Shown piece by piece: positions 23,118 through 34,345 of a DNA stretch of 64,000 nucleotides. Source of the stretch: Celoporthe dispersa. Its lineage: Eukaryota; Ascomycota; Sordariomycetes; Diaporthales; Cryphonectriaceae. How positions within the stretch are numbered: position 1 is the first letter of the stretch; each line of letters begins with the position of its first letter. The DNA is taken from positions 2,852,001 through 2,916,000 of the forward strand of contig WAID01000006.1 of NCBI GenBank assembly GCA_016584495.1, given 5' to 3'. Both the position numbers and the translations under genes were made by a program. A model generated the notes under the pieces. It did no database searches and was not told the origin of the DNA. It saw only the letters and a list, made by a program, of their open reading frames with translations.

Positions 23118-23156
23118 GGGAGAGAGAGGGAGAGAGAGAGAGAGAGAGAGAGGAGA
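23118..23156 (+). repeat. (GA)n microsatellite
   Basis: A nearly perfect GA dinucleotide tract of about 38 bp with one interruption by GGG. Confidence 0.9.
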
Positions 23157-24610
23157 AAAGAGCCAGACAGAGGGTTTCTGCGATAAACAAATGATCGTCG
23201 CTGGCCGAGGTAGGGCCAGGATGGAGACATGCCAGCGCAGAAAGAGCGCAGCAGGCATTCCGTGCATAGCATAGTACCTGCAAAAAAAGATACGAGACCT
23301 GACATGCGCCTGTCAGATCGGAAGAATATCGTCGGACCCGATCGATGGTCTGTCTCGTGTAGACGTCGACGTCCAGATTTCGCAGGTCCTCGTGTCAATG
23401 TCAAGCATAAACGTGGTGGAGATGCTCAAAGAGGCAGTGCTGGCGTCTTTCCCCCTCCTCATCCTCCCCTTTGGCTCCCCTCAAAATGAGGTCTGGTTTA
23501 TTGAGCGAGGACTGGGAGTCGTGCGGTATCGAGTGGGAATTTGCCTTGTTTCACCTGGCCAGAAGCGGCAATCGGCCGGCTAGCGCAGGTACCAACTTAA
23601 AATCCTAGCGGCAGACGGCACGCAGGGGAGCCAGTCCCGTCGAGGCAAGGTTGGGCGTGAGGGGCGCGCATGGGGGTGCCATAGCAGTGTCGAGGGGGTG
23701 AGTCCCCTTCATCAGCCGAGCCGCAACAACGTGCTCTGTCCCCGACATCTAAGCCTCAGATCGACCCATTCGTCCATCTAGCCCTCCCCTGCTGGCCCCT
23801 CTCTTCCTCACCTTCATTCTTGGGTGTCGAAGCATACCCTTTGTGTCATGACCGCCTATACTAGATCGATCATCACCTCCTCCTGCTGCCGCGGATGGCA
23901 CGCGCATAACACACGCGCACACCTACTGCCAAGTCTCCCACCCCTGGTGTCAACTTTTTCTGACCGCCCCTCACGTGAACAATACCAAGAAAAGAAAAAG
24001 AAGAGAAAAAAAACTACCCAGTAATCTCTGTGGTTGGGCTGCCAAGTCTTCAACACCATCCAACACCTACGATACTCTCTCGCTAAGATCTACAATGCAA
24101 TATCGGCTTTATCAAGTTCCGACCGAGATAGCTAACCGTACAGACTAGACCTGCGAGACTAGCCTGCCTACCTGCCTCCTATGGACAGAGCTTACGTGCA
24201 CCTACAGAGTCCTGTTCGCCCCGTGGTTGTATTCTCTCCCTCCTGCTTCTGTCTTGTTGATATCCACGGTGGAGGACGGTCGAGGGGGCCCGCGAGTATG
24301 ACCAAGGCGGTCAGGCAGGACACGTCACTGGAGATATCGCGCCCGTACAGTACCGAGATGCGGTGGCACTCTTCTGCGGCGCTGCGAAGCACTGTTCGAT
24401 TTCAGGTCGTTGACCGGCTTCGTAGTACCTTGTGCTATACTACACGGGAGCATCCCGATATCAGCCGTGATCATATTTGAGATCTTCTCTTTTGTGCCCC
24501 AGATCATCGCATGCTCCATGTTGCATCTCCGATCACGCAGATTGATCAGAGAGATCATCGTGCAGCCTTGATTCGGGAGAGTCTTGTTTTTTTTTTGGTT
24601 TTTTTTTTTT

Positions 24611-24643
24611 GGAGGGGGGAGGTGGGGGGAGGTGGGGGCTGGG
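24611..24643 (+). other. G-run block, candidate G-quadruplex
   Basis: Runs of 6, 6, 5 and 3 G separated by short spacers (AGGT, AGGT, CT), preceded by two T-tracts. This satisfies the simple four-run pattern G3+N1-7. It lies about 1 kb upstream of the GH16 start codon. Confidence 0.6.
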
Positions 24644-25648
24644 CCTCTGGCTCTCTTGCGCTTCCAGGCTTGATTCCCTGTTTCATGGACTCTTGCCCAT
24701 CCACCACTCGCTTAGCCGTTTGTCTTGCTGGCATTGGTGGCCCACTTGTTGAGGCTCCCAATCACGACATGCCACAGGCGCACTTTCCCCCTGGTTACTC
24801 TGGTACAGCGAGCATTGGGCAGGCGCGCAGGTAAGCTGTCGTGGCCATCATGTACATGGTATCTGGCTCTTTCCTCCAGGCGCTTCCCACCCCCTGCCGT
24901 GCATGCCCTGGAACCACAGTCGTCAAAGCTCCACCACCAGAGTTCGGAATATTCATCCATAGTGCCCCTACCAACTTCATCCCGGCATGGCGAGGTCGGG
25001 GTCAGGGATTTTAATGATACATGGTCTCCTTGTCCTCCCACGCTGGCTTCCTTCCCACCACTGTGGTGACCCCCTGCGTTTCTCCTTTCCTACAATATAT
25101 ATCCTGGTGGGTCTACATGTATGTGTGTATTTTTTTTTCTCTTTCTTTTTTGGGTCTTCTTTTCCTGGCTTCTGGTCTGCCTGTAATAGTAGAATCTCCT
25201 CTCTTCTGTTTTTCTCTTCTTGTGCCGCTGTATCGGTTGGACTGCTGAGCAACGACTTCCGATATACGGTGTTTTTTATTCTTTCGTTTCCACACTCGCT
25301 CCATTCCTTCCCTCCTTCTTGCTCCGTCCGCACTGGACTGCACTCTTGACTACAAATCTCCTGTCTGTCCCTCTTTCTTTCTCTACACGGTATCCGGTTT
25401 AGAACTTTCAACAGGAGGCACGTCGCCACACGGTAGCAAGTCTATCAAGTCGAACGAACCCCCACCCCCCAACCCCCCTCACCACTTCTTCCCAGATTCA
25501 TTTCCCTGCAGCCAGTCTTATCACCAGCCCTCTATATCTGGCCCTTGCAGTACACTTTCCTCCGTGCTGTGTCTCTGGCACACATCAAAAAGACAACAAC
25601 CACATCCCACCCCTCAAGAGCTGGCGTCTGTCCAAAAGCACGCCAAAG

Positions 25649-26704
25649 ATGCGCACACGGACATCTGCTCTCGCGTCGGTGGCGCTGCCAGCCCTCGTCG
25701 CTGCCGGCACGGTTCCGACGTACTCTGGAATGTCTGTCGTGTGGTCTGCAGACTTTGAGGGCAAGGCGGGAGACTCAGTGAACACAGACGTTTGGAACAT
25801 TGCTACATGTGAGTCGAGAAAAGAAGCAGGCGCTTTTATATCCACCAGCAAGAGAGAAGGGGAAAAGGAAGAAAACGCACCTAGTGTCGTCCATTTGCTG
25901 ACCGCTGCTAAAAGCGATTGATACGAATGCTGAGGTGCAGAGCTACACCACCGCAACTGCCAACCTGCAGCTCTCTGGAGGCGGTACGGTGCAGTTCGTG
26001 CCCTGGAAATCAAAGACCGGGTCCTGGACCTCGGGCCGTATTGAGACCAAGACCACATGGACGCCTTCGGCCGGCGCCATCATGCGGGTCGAGGCTTCTG
26101 CCCGTACAGGCGGGGATGCTTCTGCAGATGCCCAGGGAATGTGGCCGGCGATCTGGATGTTGGGCGACAGCATCAGGCACGGCACAGGCTGGCCACAGTG
26201 TGGCGAGATTGACATCATGGAGATGGTGAACGGGGTCGACACTGCGTACGGCACGATCCACTGCACAGCTGCGATCTGTGACCCGGATACGAGTGCAGGC
26301 TATCAAGGCAGCACGACCACAGATGATGACTGGCACACCTACAGCGTGACGATCGACCGGACGAGCAACGACTGGGAGACGGAGTCGATCAACTTCATGA
26401 AGGACAACACCACGTATTTCACGGCGACGGGTGCGGAGATTGGTGACGAGGCTGTGTGGGGTGCGCTGGCTCACTCACCACTATACATGATCATCAACTT
26501 GGCTGTCGGTGGCACATGTAAGTCTGCCTTTTTTTCTTCTTCTTTTTCTTCCTTTCTTGTCACACCTGCCTGATAAGGGGAGGGGCCCTTCGTTGGAATG
26601 AGGACTAACGTATCTTCATAGGGCCTGGCGATCCCAACTCTTCGACACTTGATGGCTATGGAAACATGCTCGAGGTTGAATACGCTGCCGTGTACTCCAG
26701 TTGA
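25649..26704 (+). CDS. Secreted GH16 family glucanase/transglycosylase
   Basis: Glycoside hydrolase 16, acting on beta-1,3(1,4)-glucan or as a cell-wall transglycosylase. Exons 25649-25808, 25915-26517 and 26622-26704, 281 aa to the first stop. Introns are 106 and 104 bp with GTGAGT and GTAAGT donors. The signal peptide is MRTRTSALASVALPALVAAG. The catalytic signature GEIDIMEMVNG gives Glu151 (nucleophile), Asp153 and Glu156 (acid/base). Further family features are GMWPAIWMLGDS, DDDWHTYSVTIDR and PLYMIINLAVGGTWPG. The domain closes with MLEVEYAAVYSS and then TGA 26702-26704. The same frame continues open after the stop for 233 codons (separate entry). Secretion to the wall or medium is inferred from the signal peptide. 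Confidence 0.9.
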
Positions 26705-27406
26705 CTCGCGGACTCCTCGTCCGACGATCCCGCTGCCCCGACAAGCACAGGCTCTGACTCGAGCTCCACCAGTGCTGTTAGCAGTACCGTCGGCACCACC
26801 ACCGTGGCCACCACAATCACCACGGCCGTTGCCGTCACGACATCTTCAGCTGCCTCTGCATCTGCCTCTGCATCTGCCACGGTGTTGACCTCGTCCCAGT
26901 ACTCTACCACACTCTTGTCTACAACCACATCAGCGGCCGCAACCTCGTCGGTCGGGGGGACATCCACTGCCTCAGCGGCCTCTTCCGAATCCACCTTGAC
27001 GCTTCCTGGAGATTCCTCATCCAACAGCACCACATTCAACCCCTACGAATGTCTATGCAGTGGTGCCAGCTCTGTTCGACTCGACCTCGGTCTGGGTTCC
27101 TTCCTCCCACGCTTTAAACTATTCGATCTCAGCCTTCTCCTCCGGCCAACAGACGACGACAACAATAACAACAACAAAGCAACGGCCACGCAGTCATCGC
27201 CCTATGGGCGGAGATCTGGCCGGTCTCGTCAAGGGCAACATGCGATGCAATCTCGTCGCCCGCTTGAGTCAGGACCTCCAAGATCCTCGACATGGAACGA
27301 TTTTTTTCTTACAGCCTGCAAGCTGCTAGACGACGTACGGCTGGTCATAGTTATGGCCATAACGGCGTCGCCTATTTTACTTACCATTCTGGTACAACTT
27401 TTATGA
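26705..27406 (+). other. In-frame 233-codon open extension behind the GH16 stop codon
   Basis: Directly after TGA, in the same frame as GH16 exon 3, the sequence stays open to a stop at 27404-27406. The first ~110 codons are strongly Ser/Thr/Ala-rich, mucin-like (for example GSDSSSTSAVSSTVGTTTVA). The very end is hydrophobic (LVIVMAITASPILLTILVQL), as in a GPI-anchor signal or membrane tail. This is the usual architecture of wall-anchored GH16 enzymes, so the segment looks like coding sequence cut off by one stop codon. In the middle (27041-27330) another frame also looks coding (NVYAVVPALFDSTSVWVPSS), so a second frame problem near the four-C run 27039-27043 is possible. Confidence 0.5.
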
Positions 27407-28263
27407 GCGATGATGATACATACTGGCTCTATTTTGAGCATATTTTGTTTCTGCGGGATACCTGGGGGTTATACACTGGCGAAATAGATACCACTTCTTA
27501 AACTTTAAAGCTACTATTTTGAGAATAGACATTTTACCATTCTCCCTCTTACAACACTGCCATGCATGCCTCCAGAAACGTAATCGGGCTTGCAATCCAA
27601 GATGCGACCCGGCCGCCGGGTGTCAACGCTAAATCAAGCTACGTTTAAAAGTGACCTGCAGCGAGCAGGGCCCCTTGACCGGTGAGGCGGCGCCACTCCC
27701 GCGCAGTGGTCCCCCCCCACGGCCAAGCATCCTTTCCCTCCCGAAAGCACCCACAGCAGCCAGCCGCCCACTTTATGTAGGGTAAGCCTACTGTATGGTG
27801 GTATCGGTGTGTTACACGCCAATCAGGTGTGAAATATTGAACCAGGCTTACACGAGGCTGTAAGGGTGGGGATCACCACCTCCAGCAAACCAGGATGGAT
27901 AAATCGTTGGATGTGGACGAGAAATGGACCTCGCAGTGCAGTTTAGCTCTCAAAGATTTCCTGTAAGCACTGCAGATCTCTGTTGATTTGCTTCTTCCTG
28001 CCCACAGCTGGAAAGAGGGGCAGAAACAAATGAACTATTTCAGTCTGTCTTGGGAAAGTCTATATCCTGTCACAACCAGAGAACTCCAATCTATCCATAT
28101 GCAAGTTATTGTTCCAGACACCAACAAAGAAGAAAAAAGATAAACAAATGAGGAAATGGGGTAACAAAAGAAAAAGAAGAAGAAGAAGAAAAATAGCAAA
28201 GCAGAGCAGGTATCCTCCCCCATAACCCACCCCCGTTCAACTACTTATCTCTAGCGGTCGTCA
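27407..28263. other. Intergenic region, no supportable gene
   Basis: The 3' flank of the GH16 region facing the 3' end of the minus-strand P450. An A/G-rich tract (about 28126-28200) lies next to the P450 stop codon. No domain-bearing frame was seen. Confidence 0.55.
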
Positions 28264-30123
28264 TCACTCCTTGGCCTCCGTCTCCCCATCAAAATCATCC
28301 TCACAGTAGTCCAAAAAGTCCACCTCGGGCGTCCTAGCCTTGCACAACAACATCTGCCTCGGGTCCGGCATCATCTGGAACGCCATGTGCATCTCGGGCA
28401 GGGCTCCCTCCTCGGGCAGCCTGAAGTCGTAGCTGAGCAGCATGTAGGCAAACATGAGCTTCATGCTGTTGGAGGCGAAGAACCGGCCCGGGCAGGCGTG
28501 CAGGCCGTGGCCGAACACGGTCATCTCGGGCGAGGTGGTGACGGTCTGGTACTTGTTCTCGTTGCTGGGGCTGGAGGTGCGCAGGCGGTAGAAGCGGAGG
28601 GCGTCGAACTTGTGGGGGTCGGGGTAGATGGCCGGGTCGAGCATGGGCGGCGGCGACATCATCAGGTAGGAGCCCTTGGGGATGAAGGTGCCGTCGCTGA
28701 AGGTGATGTCCTGCTGGGCCACGCGGGGCATGTTGGCTGGTGGTTCCAGTGTCAGTCTCGAGTCAACCGCGTGCAGCCCGTGGGGGTGCGCCACCACTCA
28801 CCGTTCAGACCAGGGTGCACCCTCAGGCTCTCCCGGATGAAGCTGTCCATCTTCTTGAGCTTGAAGAGCATGTTCTTGTCGATCTTGCCCGTCTCCCCCA
28901 GCACGGCCACCACCTCGTCCCGCAGCTCCTGCACGTACTCGGGGTGGCAGGCCGCATCCAGCAGCAGGTACCCCACAGCCCGCGACGTGGAGTTCATGCT
29001 CGCCATGGCCAGCGCGATCTCCATCACGCCGACGTCCGGCAGGGGCTTCCCCGACGCGGTGGCCGCCGCGACGAACCAGTCCACCGAGTCCAGCACCTTT
29101 CTGCGCGGCGCCCCAAACCGCCGGATCTCCTCGAGCCGCCTCTCCACCACCGGGTTGATCAGGGCGCGCGCCTGCCGCACCTCCTCGCGGATGCGGCGGC
29201 ACTCGGGCAGGACCCAGTGCACAAAGGGCCGCAGGAAGGGCGGGATGGCGTTTAGCTTCTGCACGGCGCGGAAGGCGTCGGTCGCATACGAGGTCGAGAT
29301 GGACTGCCAGTCCGGGTCGTCGGCCAGCTTGGGGCCCAGGAAGATGCGCGAGGTCTGGCGGCCTACGCAGTGCTGCACGACGTTCTTGAGGTTGATCTTT
29401 GTCCACTCCTTGGGGCGACCCAGGTGCAGGTCGCAGGTCTGGGGGAGGGCGCGCGCCAGGGGGTTGATCGTGAGGGCTTTTTGGTTTTGGCGGCGTCAGT
29501 ATTCTGCCTGCTCCAGATAATACCAAGAACATGGGTGGCGGTGGTGGGACCTACCGAGAACTCCGGGGAACTGCTTCTTGAAGGCGTCCTGGAAGACGTC
29601 GCCGGTGCTTGCGGTGCTGAAACCCTCAAAGCCAGGGTAGTTTACGTAGAAGTCCTTGACGATAAATGCGCTGAAGTCAAGTGCCGGCAGGTTCTTGTAC
29701 TCGTCCAGATACCGCGGAGGTACGATGATCTTGGCACCAGACTGGGTGAAGTCATTGACCCGGAAGACCTGGTCCTTGTACTACAGAAGAAAGAGGTATC
29801 AGTAATGAGATCCAGATGCCGCGCCGTCATGGTAGGCCTGCTCCTCTCCTCCCGAGCCAGCCCAGGCGGGCCGCCGATGATGACGATAAACTTACTAGAT
29901 CGTAGCCCTTCTCGAGCAGCCTGCTGGAGCCCGCCCTGAACTCCGCCTGGGCCTTGGACCCGCTACCCGGGTTGACAATGGGGATCTTCCTGAGTCTCCA
30001 GGCTAGGATCTGTTGTCGGATCCAGTCGTTGGCCAGGAACGATATGAGGACCACCACGGCCACCACGGCGGCTCTGACGTGCCAGTCCGGAGATATCACT
30101 GTCTCAAAGCTGTCGAGATGCAT
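28264..30123 (-). CDS. Cytochrome P450, ent-kaurene-oxidase-like type
   Basis: Four exons on the minus strand: 30123-29896, 29780-29555, 29476-28802 and 28736-28264, total 533 aa, with introns of 115, 78 and 65 bp. The N-terminus MHLDSFETVISPDWHVRAAV leads into a membrane helix (AAVVAVVVLISFLANDWI). Motifs: YKDQVFRVNDFTQSGAKIIV, I-helix region EIALAMASMNSTSRAVGYLL (the usual AGxxT is diverged but a Ser-Thr pair remains), K-helix ESLR, and haem loop FGHGLHACPGRFFASN with its Cys ligand. The FGHGxHACPGRFFA form is typical of the fungal gibberellin P450-4/ent-kaurene-oxidase-like families, which oxidise terpenoids and other lipophilic substrates. No terpene cyclase is in the window, so the product is unknown. 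The acidic C-terminus (DYCEDDFDGETEAKE) is unusual but harmless to the fold. Confidence 0.9.
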
Positions 30124-31805
30124 CGTGTCGGGATTTAGAAGATGGAGGGGAATATCGTTTCGTGTCGTGTACACACACAAGAGAAAAACAAAAAGGGTAA
30201 GGGAGGGATATGTTAGCTTGTGGTTGTTAGGACTGGTAAGATGGCTTCTTTATTCTTTCGACAAGACGTTACCGCTCCATGGGATTTTTTCTTTATATAT
30301 ACTGAAGAAGAGCGTAGAGCGGATCATGAGAAGAGTCCGTTCGGGCGACATGGAGTAAGTGGGTAATAAGGGACATGATAGCCTCAAAGAGCGAATACGA
30401 AGCATGAGCCTCGTTCTCGAAGATATACAAAAATAAAATAAAAACTTAAATCGATGGTCTGGTAGTGGTGTTGCTGTGGCTAGAAAACGCACACAAAAGA
30501 AAAGCTGAGCTCATCAGTTAACTGCTATATCAAATTTCTCCCCCTAAGAGTTATCGTTGAAGTACTGTGATATTATCGGTCCTGATGCATTTGAAGACGT
30601 CACATTTGAAGAAGAAGAAGAAACAAAAGAAGGTATCCGTGATCTCAATCCACGAGTTGGTCTGTTTCAATGAACCAAGGAAAGCGAGAAAGAGAGGGGG
30701 AAAGAAGAAAAAAAAATGGGACAGTGGCAGGGCCACACACGGCACGGTGCTTCACTATGGGTTGAAGTGAGGCCTGGGATAACATCATAGCAGCCTCGGC
30801 TGCCCAATGAGGCTCTGTAAATAAATTATCGGCCACCTCAACTCCCGAGCTTCGGGCGGGGGTTTGGCGGGCCCAGGCTGCTGGGTAGTTCCCAGTAAGG
30901 AGTATGGCATTAGCGCACTGAAGATTAGTGCTGCAGTGAGGAGCGAAGCCGAGTACGAAGCTCATAGCAGTCAGACCATTCTGATCACTGCTGGTTTGTT
31001 CAGCGCACAAATGTCATAAATCTATGGGCGGCCTGCAGTTCCGACTCCATGGACCACGTTAATTTTAGGTTTCCATCTTCAATGCTATGTTTACACAGCC
31101 TCGAGGCGGAGAAAACACATGTGGGGCTTCTCAGGACACGGACACGCTGAGGTCGTCAAATCAACTATTCAGGCTCACACTCGACAAGCCAGCTCGGGGA
31201 GATTATTCATGCGCGAGAGGTCTACAGCGCGAGGCCTCAGGCAGATGGGCAGGTGGACGGAAAGTATCATCACTGAAATTGTCTATCCAGCGGCGCAAAC
31301 GACATGGCCGACAGCGGTCAATGGCACGAGCCCAATCCTACGGTCCACTGACATTGTGAGGGACCTGACTCAGTGGCCTCATCATTGGCCAAAAAGCCGC
31401 TCGAACTGGCCTGATGGGTGGACAACATGCGTCTCGGTTGAGTGAGAATGGTACGAGGTCGCAAAAGGTTCCATACCTACCTAGAACTCAAACATCTCCG
31501 TCGAGGGTCGCCGCTGCGATGGTAGAACTCTCAGGAACAACCAGGACCCACATGCAGCTGAATGTTGCTTGCGAGGCATCAGCGAGGCCTGGCCCCGACG
31601 AGGCAGCAAGAGACGACTGCTGGTCGAGTTTGGTACCGCCGCTAGGTTTGCAGAAACGCAATCACCCGCCCGGCGATGGTGTTGCCAGCTACAGCCGTCG
31701 CGAAACAGCTTGCGCCCGCGGCTCCTCTCCACACACCGCCAGCTTGTTTCCGGTCCTCGGACTGCACCCGCGAAGCCAATACAGAACCATGATCTCATCT
31801 GCAGA
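30124..31805. other. Intergenic region, no supportable gene
   Basis: Promoter side of the P450 and 3' side of the conserved hypothetical gene. It contains A-rich tracts near 30600-30720 and nothing recognisable as coding. Confidence 0.55.
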
Positions 31806-32702
31806 TTAAGGAAGGCTCGAGTCCTGCATGAGCTCTCCCAGCTGAACAAGGGTCCTCTCATAGATTCTGGCAACATCCATGTAGAGATCATCATCTTCGT
31901 CCTCCCAGTTGGGATCAACAAAACCTCTGTCCTCAGCAGCACTGTCTGTGATCTCGGCATCGGTGTCGGCTTCCGTGTCCGTGTTCATGTCATCGAAACC
32001 GTCTTCGTCCATATCCACCAGGGGCGCATTCTGTTGGTTCATGAAATCAACGACGAGAACCCTCGTCTGTTCAACTATGCTCTTGCACCGCACCATGTGC
32101 GTCTTAGTCATGACCCCCTTGACACCGTTCTCGAAGCCGGGCAGCGTCTCTCCGGTATCGACATCTCGTCCCGAGAGGAGGCTAGCAAAGCAGAAGTCGA
32201 ACTTTCGGAACGCTGAAAACATCGCTGCGGGCTGTGGAGGGAAGCGCGTGATCCATTCGGTGAAGTCGTTGGCGACGTTCAGGAGGTAAGGTATCTGCAT
32301 ATTTGCTACAGAGGGCAAGTCTTATCTCAGCAAGCCGGAATTCGCCGCAAAGAACTGGACTCAAGCTCAACCGGGTCTGGGAAGATGCTCACGGGTGCCA
32401 GAAAGCCATAATACGTCGAGAAGCCCCTCGACGTCCTTGCACAGCTCGCCCAGGTTCTTGTATCCCACCACATCGTCGCCGGCCTTGGGCTCCTCAAACT
32501 TCTTGACGAATCGCCGGTTGATGGACATGAGCTGGTTCTCGACGTAGGTTCTGACCTTTTCTTCCTTGGCTGAGCCCGCGCGCAGTGGGTGCGATCGAGG
32601 GTGGGGCAGTCCAGACGTCGGACGCGTCGAGGTTCCGCTGGGCGCAGGCGATGGTAGGGACTTCTGCGGCAGGAAGCCGCCAGGCAATGATGCGTCAGCC
32701 AT
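31806..32702 (-). CDS. Conserved hypothetical protein with acidic C-terminal region
   Basis: Two exons on the minus strand, 32702-32393 and 32305-31806, joined by an 87-bp GTGAGC..TGTAG intron with matching phase; 269 aa. After a Pro/Ser-rich N-terminus comes a helical part (KVRTYVENQLMSINRRFVKK, then NLGELCKDVEGLLDVLWLSG). The second exon starts MQIPYLLNVANDFTEWITRF and continues through FSAFRKFDFCFASLLSGRDV, followed by a strongly acidic stretch (DMDEDGFDDMNTDTEADTDA). It resembles a single-copy protein that I recall from many Pezizomycotina without a settled function; I do not assign one. It is divergent from the Tom6-like gene with 336 bp between start codons, so the two may share a promoter. 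Confidence 0.72.
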
Positions 32703-33038
32703 TTTCAATGTTGCATGTAGAGCTTCTGTGAGTGGTATTAGATTCCCATAGCATCTTTGAGTAGCAATGGCGAATGGCACTTATTGAAAGCGCAACCAAG
32801 AGCTGGAAAGAGGGGGAGAGAGAGGAAGAGGTCTGCTCAGTGAATGACGTGCAGTGGCCCAGGCTTCCCCAAGGGAGCGGGTGGGCCCCCGGCAGCGGAA
32901 AGACTCCCGCCCACCTAGCGGAGCTAAGCAAAGCTCAGCAGGTGCCAAATCTGACGTCGGCTCCATCGAGCTTTTTTTGCGACTCCAAGTCTTCCCTAAC
33001 AAACCTCGATACCTTCATCGCACACCACACACGTCAAG
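32703..33038. promoter_or_regulatory. Shared intergenic promoter region of the hypothetical protein and Tom6-like genes
   Basis: 336 bp between divergent start codons. No clear TATA box is visible; short T-runs and C/A-rich leader sequence precede the Tom6-like ATG. Bidirectional use is inferred from layout only. Confidence 0.4.
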
Positions 33039-33320
33039 ATGCCACCCAAGAGAGTCATTGTCGAGCGCGGATACGGCTCCGGCAAGCGCATCCAGAAGGG
33101 TTACTTCGCCTCTACCTACGAGACCCTCACGTCGCCTGAGAACTCAGCGATGGTCAAGGCCATTGCGTCCTTTGGTGTACGTCGTGCTTCCTCCTCAAGC
33201 TGCGCTGCCTGCGTTTCGCGTCTTCTACTCAGGGTTCAAGAATCATGGGCTGACTTCACTTTGCAGGTCGGTGTCGCGTTCCTCTCAACCTCGTGGGGCG
33301 AGTTCCTGCTTCCTCCGTAA
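33039..33320 (+). CDS. Small mitochondrial outer-membrane translocase subunit, Tom6-like
   Basis: Two exons, 33039-33176 and 33267-33320, with a GTACGT..TTGCAG intron of 90 bp; 63 aa. The N-terminus is basic and cytosolic-looking (MPPKRVIVERGYGSGKRIQK). The C-terminal ~25 residues (AMVKAIASFGVGVAFLSTSW) form one short membrane anchor, ending in GEFLLPP. Size, single C-terminal anchor and the SWGEFLLPP ending match the fungal small TOM subunits as I know them. Tom6 (stabilises the Tom40 pore and Tom22 association) is the best guess, with Tom5/Tom7 as alternatives. The gene is too short and too interrupted to show as one long frame. Exon phases are exact. Confidence 0.7.
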   Translation: MPPKRVIVERGYGSGKRIQKGYFASTYETLTSPENSAMVKAIASFGVRRASSSSCAACVSRLLLRVQESWADFTLQVGVAFLSTSWGEFLLPP

Positions 33321-34345
33321 GATCCCACCCAGGCTCACAACGAGCTCCGACTGCCGCGACCACCGGATTTCTGACCGATGCGTAGGCAATAAAATAACCG
33401 CTCGATTTCTGTCGGTTACTCGAAATGAATGGCGCTTCTTTGAGAGTGCATCGAGGATAATGGGCTGCATAGGCTCGGCACGACGGATGTGCCGACTGTA
33501 CGATAGAGAAAGAGTCGTGAACATCACTTGCGGCGGTGAAGGAAACGGCGAGATGATCCCCATCAGATGTATTGGGCTCGTCTGGGATAGTAAACAGGCG
33601 CCCAGCGCCTGTCAATGTGTATCTCAATCCTCTGATCCTATGTGTGATCTCGGAAATCCCTCGTGCAGGATCTACCAATGAACACAGGGGGGTCATGTGT
33701 GTCTAGAGCCAGTGAAGCTGTGTGCTCTCTCTGGTTCTCATCTGCCAGAATCGATAATGTAGCATTAGTGTTGGTTCACGGCATAATCGGACAAGACTGC
33801 ACTTCAGGCTTATTACAACCCATAGAGTCGAACGAGATCCGATCTCTCGCCTCGTGGCCCATGGACGGCGTTTACATGATTTCGTGCTAGTACTGGCACT
33901 CTGTATCATGCTTCGAGAGGTCCGGGTGAGTGCTACGGCTCGGGCATATAGGCGATGGTGAAAGGACGCTCCAAGCAATACACCTTACTTCTCGGCACAT
34001 TCGATAGGCTTGGCTTGAACAATGTGAGCTAGGTTCAGCTTAATACTAGAAAATGCACGTCTCTTGGATAGCGAGCCAGCAGTTCAGGGGGAGCGGGCCC
34101 TCCGGAATGATTGTCAAACTGTATTATATGAAGCAGGATGCAAGAAGAACCCTGATCAGACCTGCCGGAAAGCAAGAAGTTCGTCTAGCTCAGACAGACA
34201 GCCATAAGTAAAAGCAGGTACTTGGACGGCTGGCAACAGGAGGCAGCTACTATTCATTACATTTGAGGGGGAAATACCTTTCTTTTCAAAAGAAAAAGAG
34301 GAATCATCGTCCATATGTAGCGCACTTGCGTGGCAATACTGGAAA
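33321..34345. other. Intergenic region between convergent genes, no supportable gene
   Basis: About 1 kb between the Tom6-like and ADH 3' ends. Nothing with domain content was seen. Confidence 0.55.

Larger units (their letters stand above)
20613..25648. other. 5-kb region without supportable genes, rich in simple repeats
   Basis: No frame on either strand carries a recognisable domain. Visible structure: a tandem pentamer array near 22788-22813, a (GA)n tract at 23118-23156, a T-tract plus G-run block at 24587-24643, and a long pyrimidine-rich stretch (25100-25640) leading into the GH16 gene, which is probably its promoter and leader. Confidence 0.55.

Noticed and set aside
26680..26770. 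Intron that would remove the GH16 TGA
   Set aside because: The nearby GT and AG pairs I checked (for example GTGTAC with ACAAG or CACAG) change the reading phase, so they cannot join the domain to the extension.
28387..29520. Long plus-strand open frame (377 codons)
   Set aside because: Antisense to the P450; the opposite strand has all P450 motifs and coherent introns.
31569..32216. Plus-strand open frame (215 codons)
   Set aside because: Overlaps the second exon of the conserved hypothetical gene on the other strand, which has a proper intron and start.
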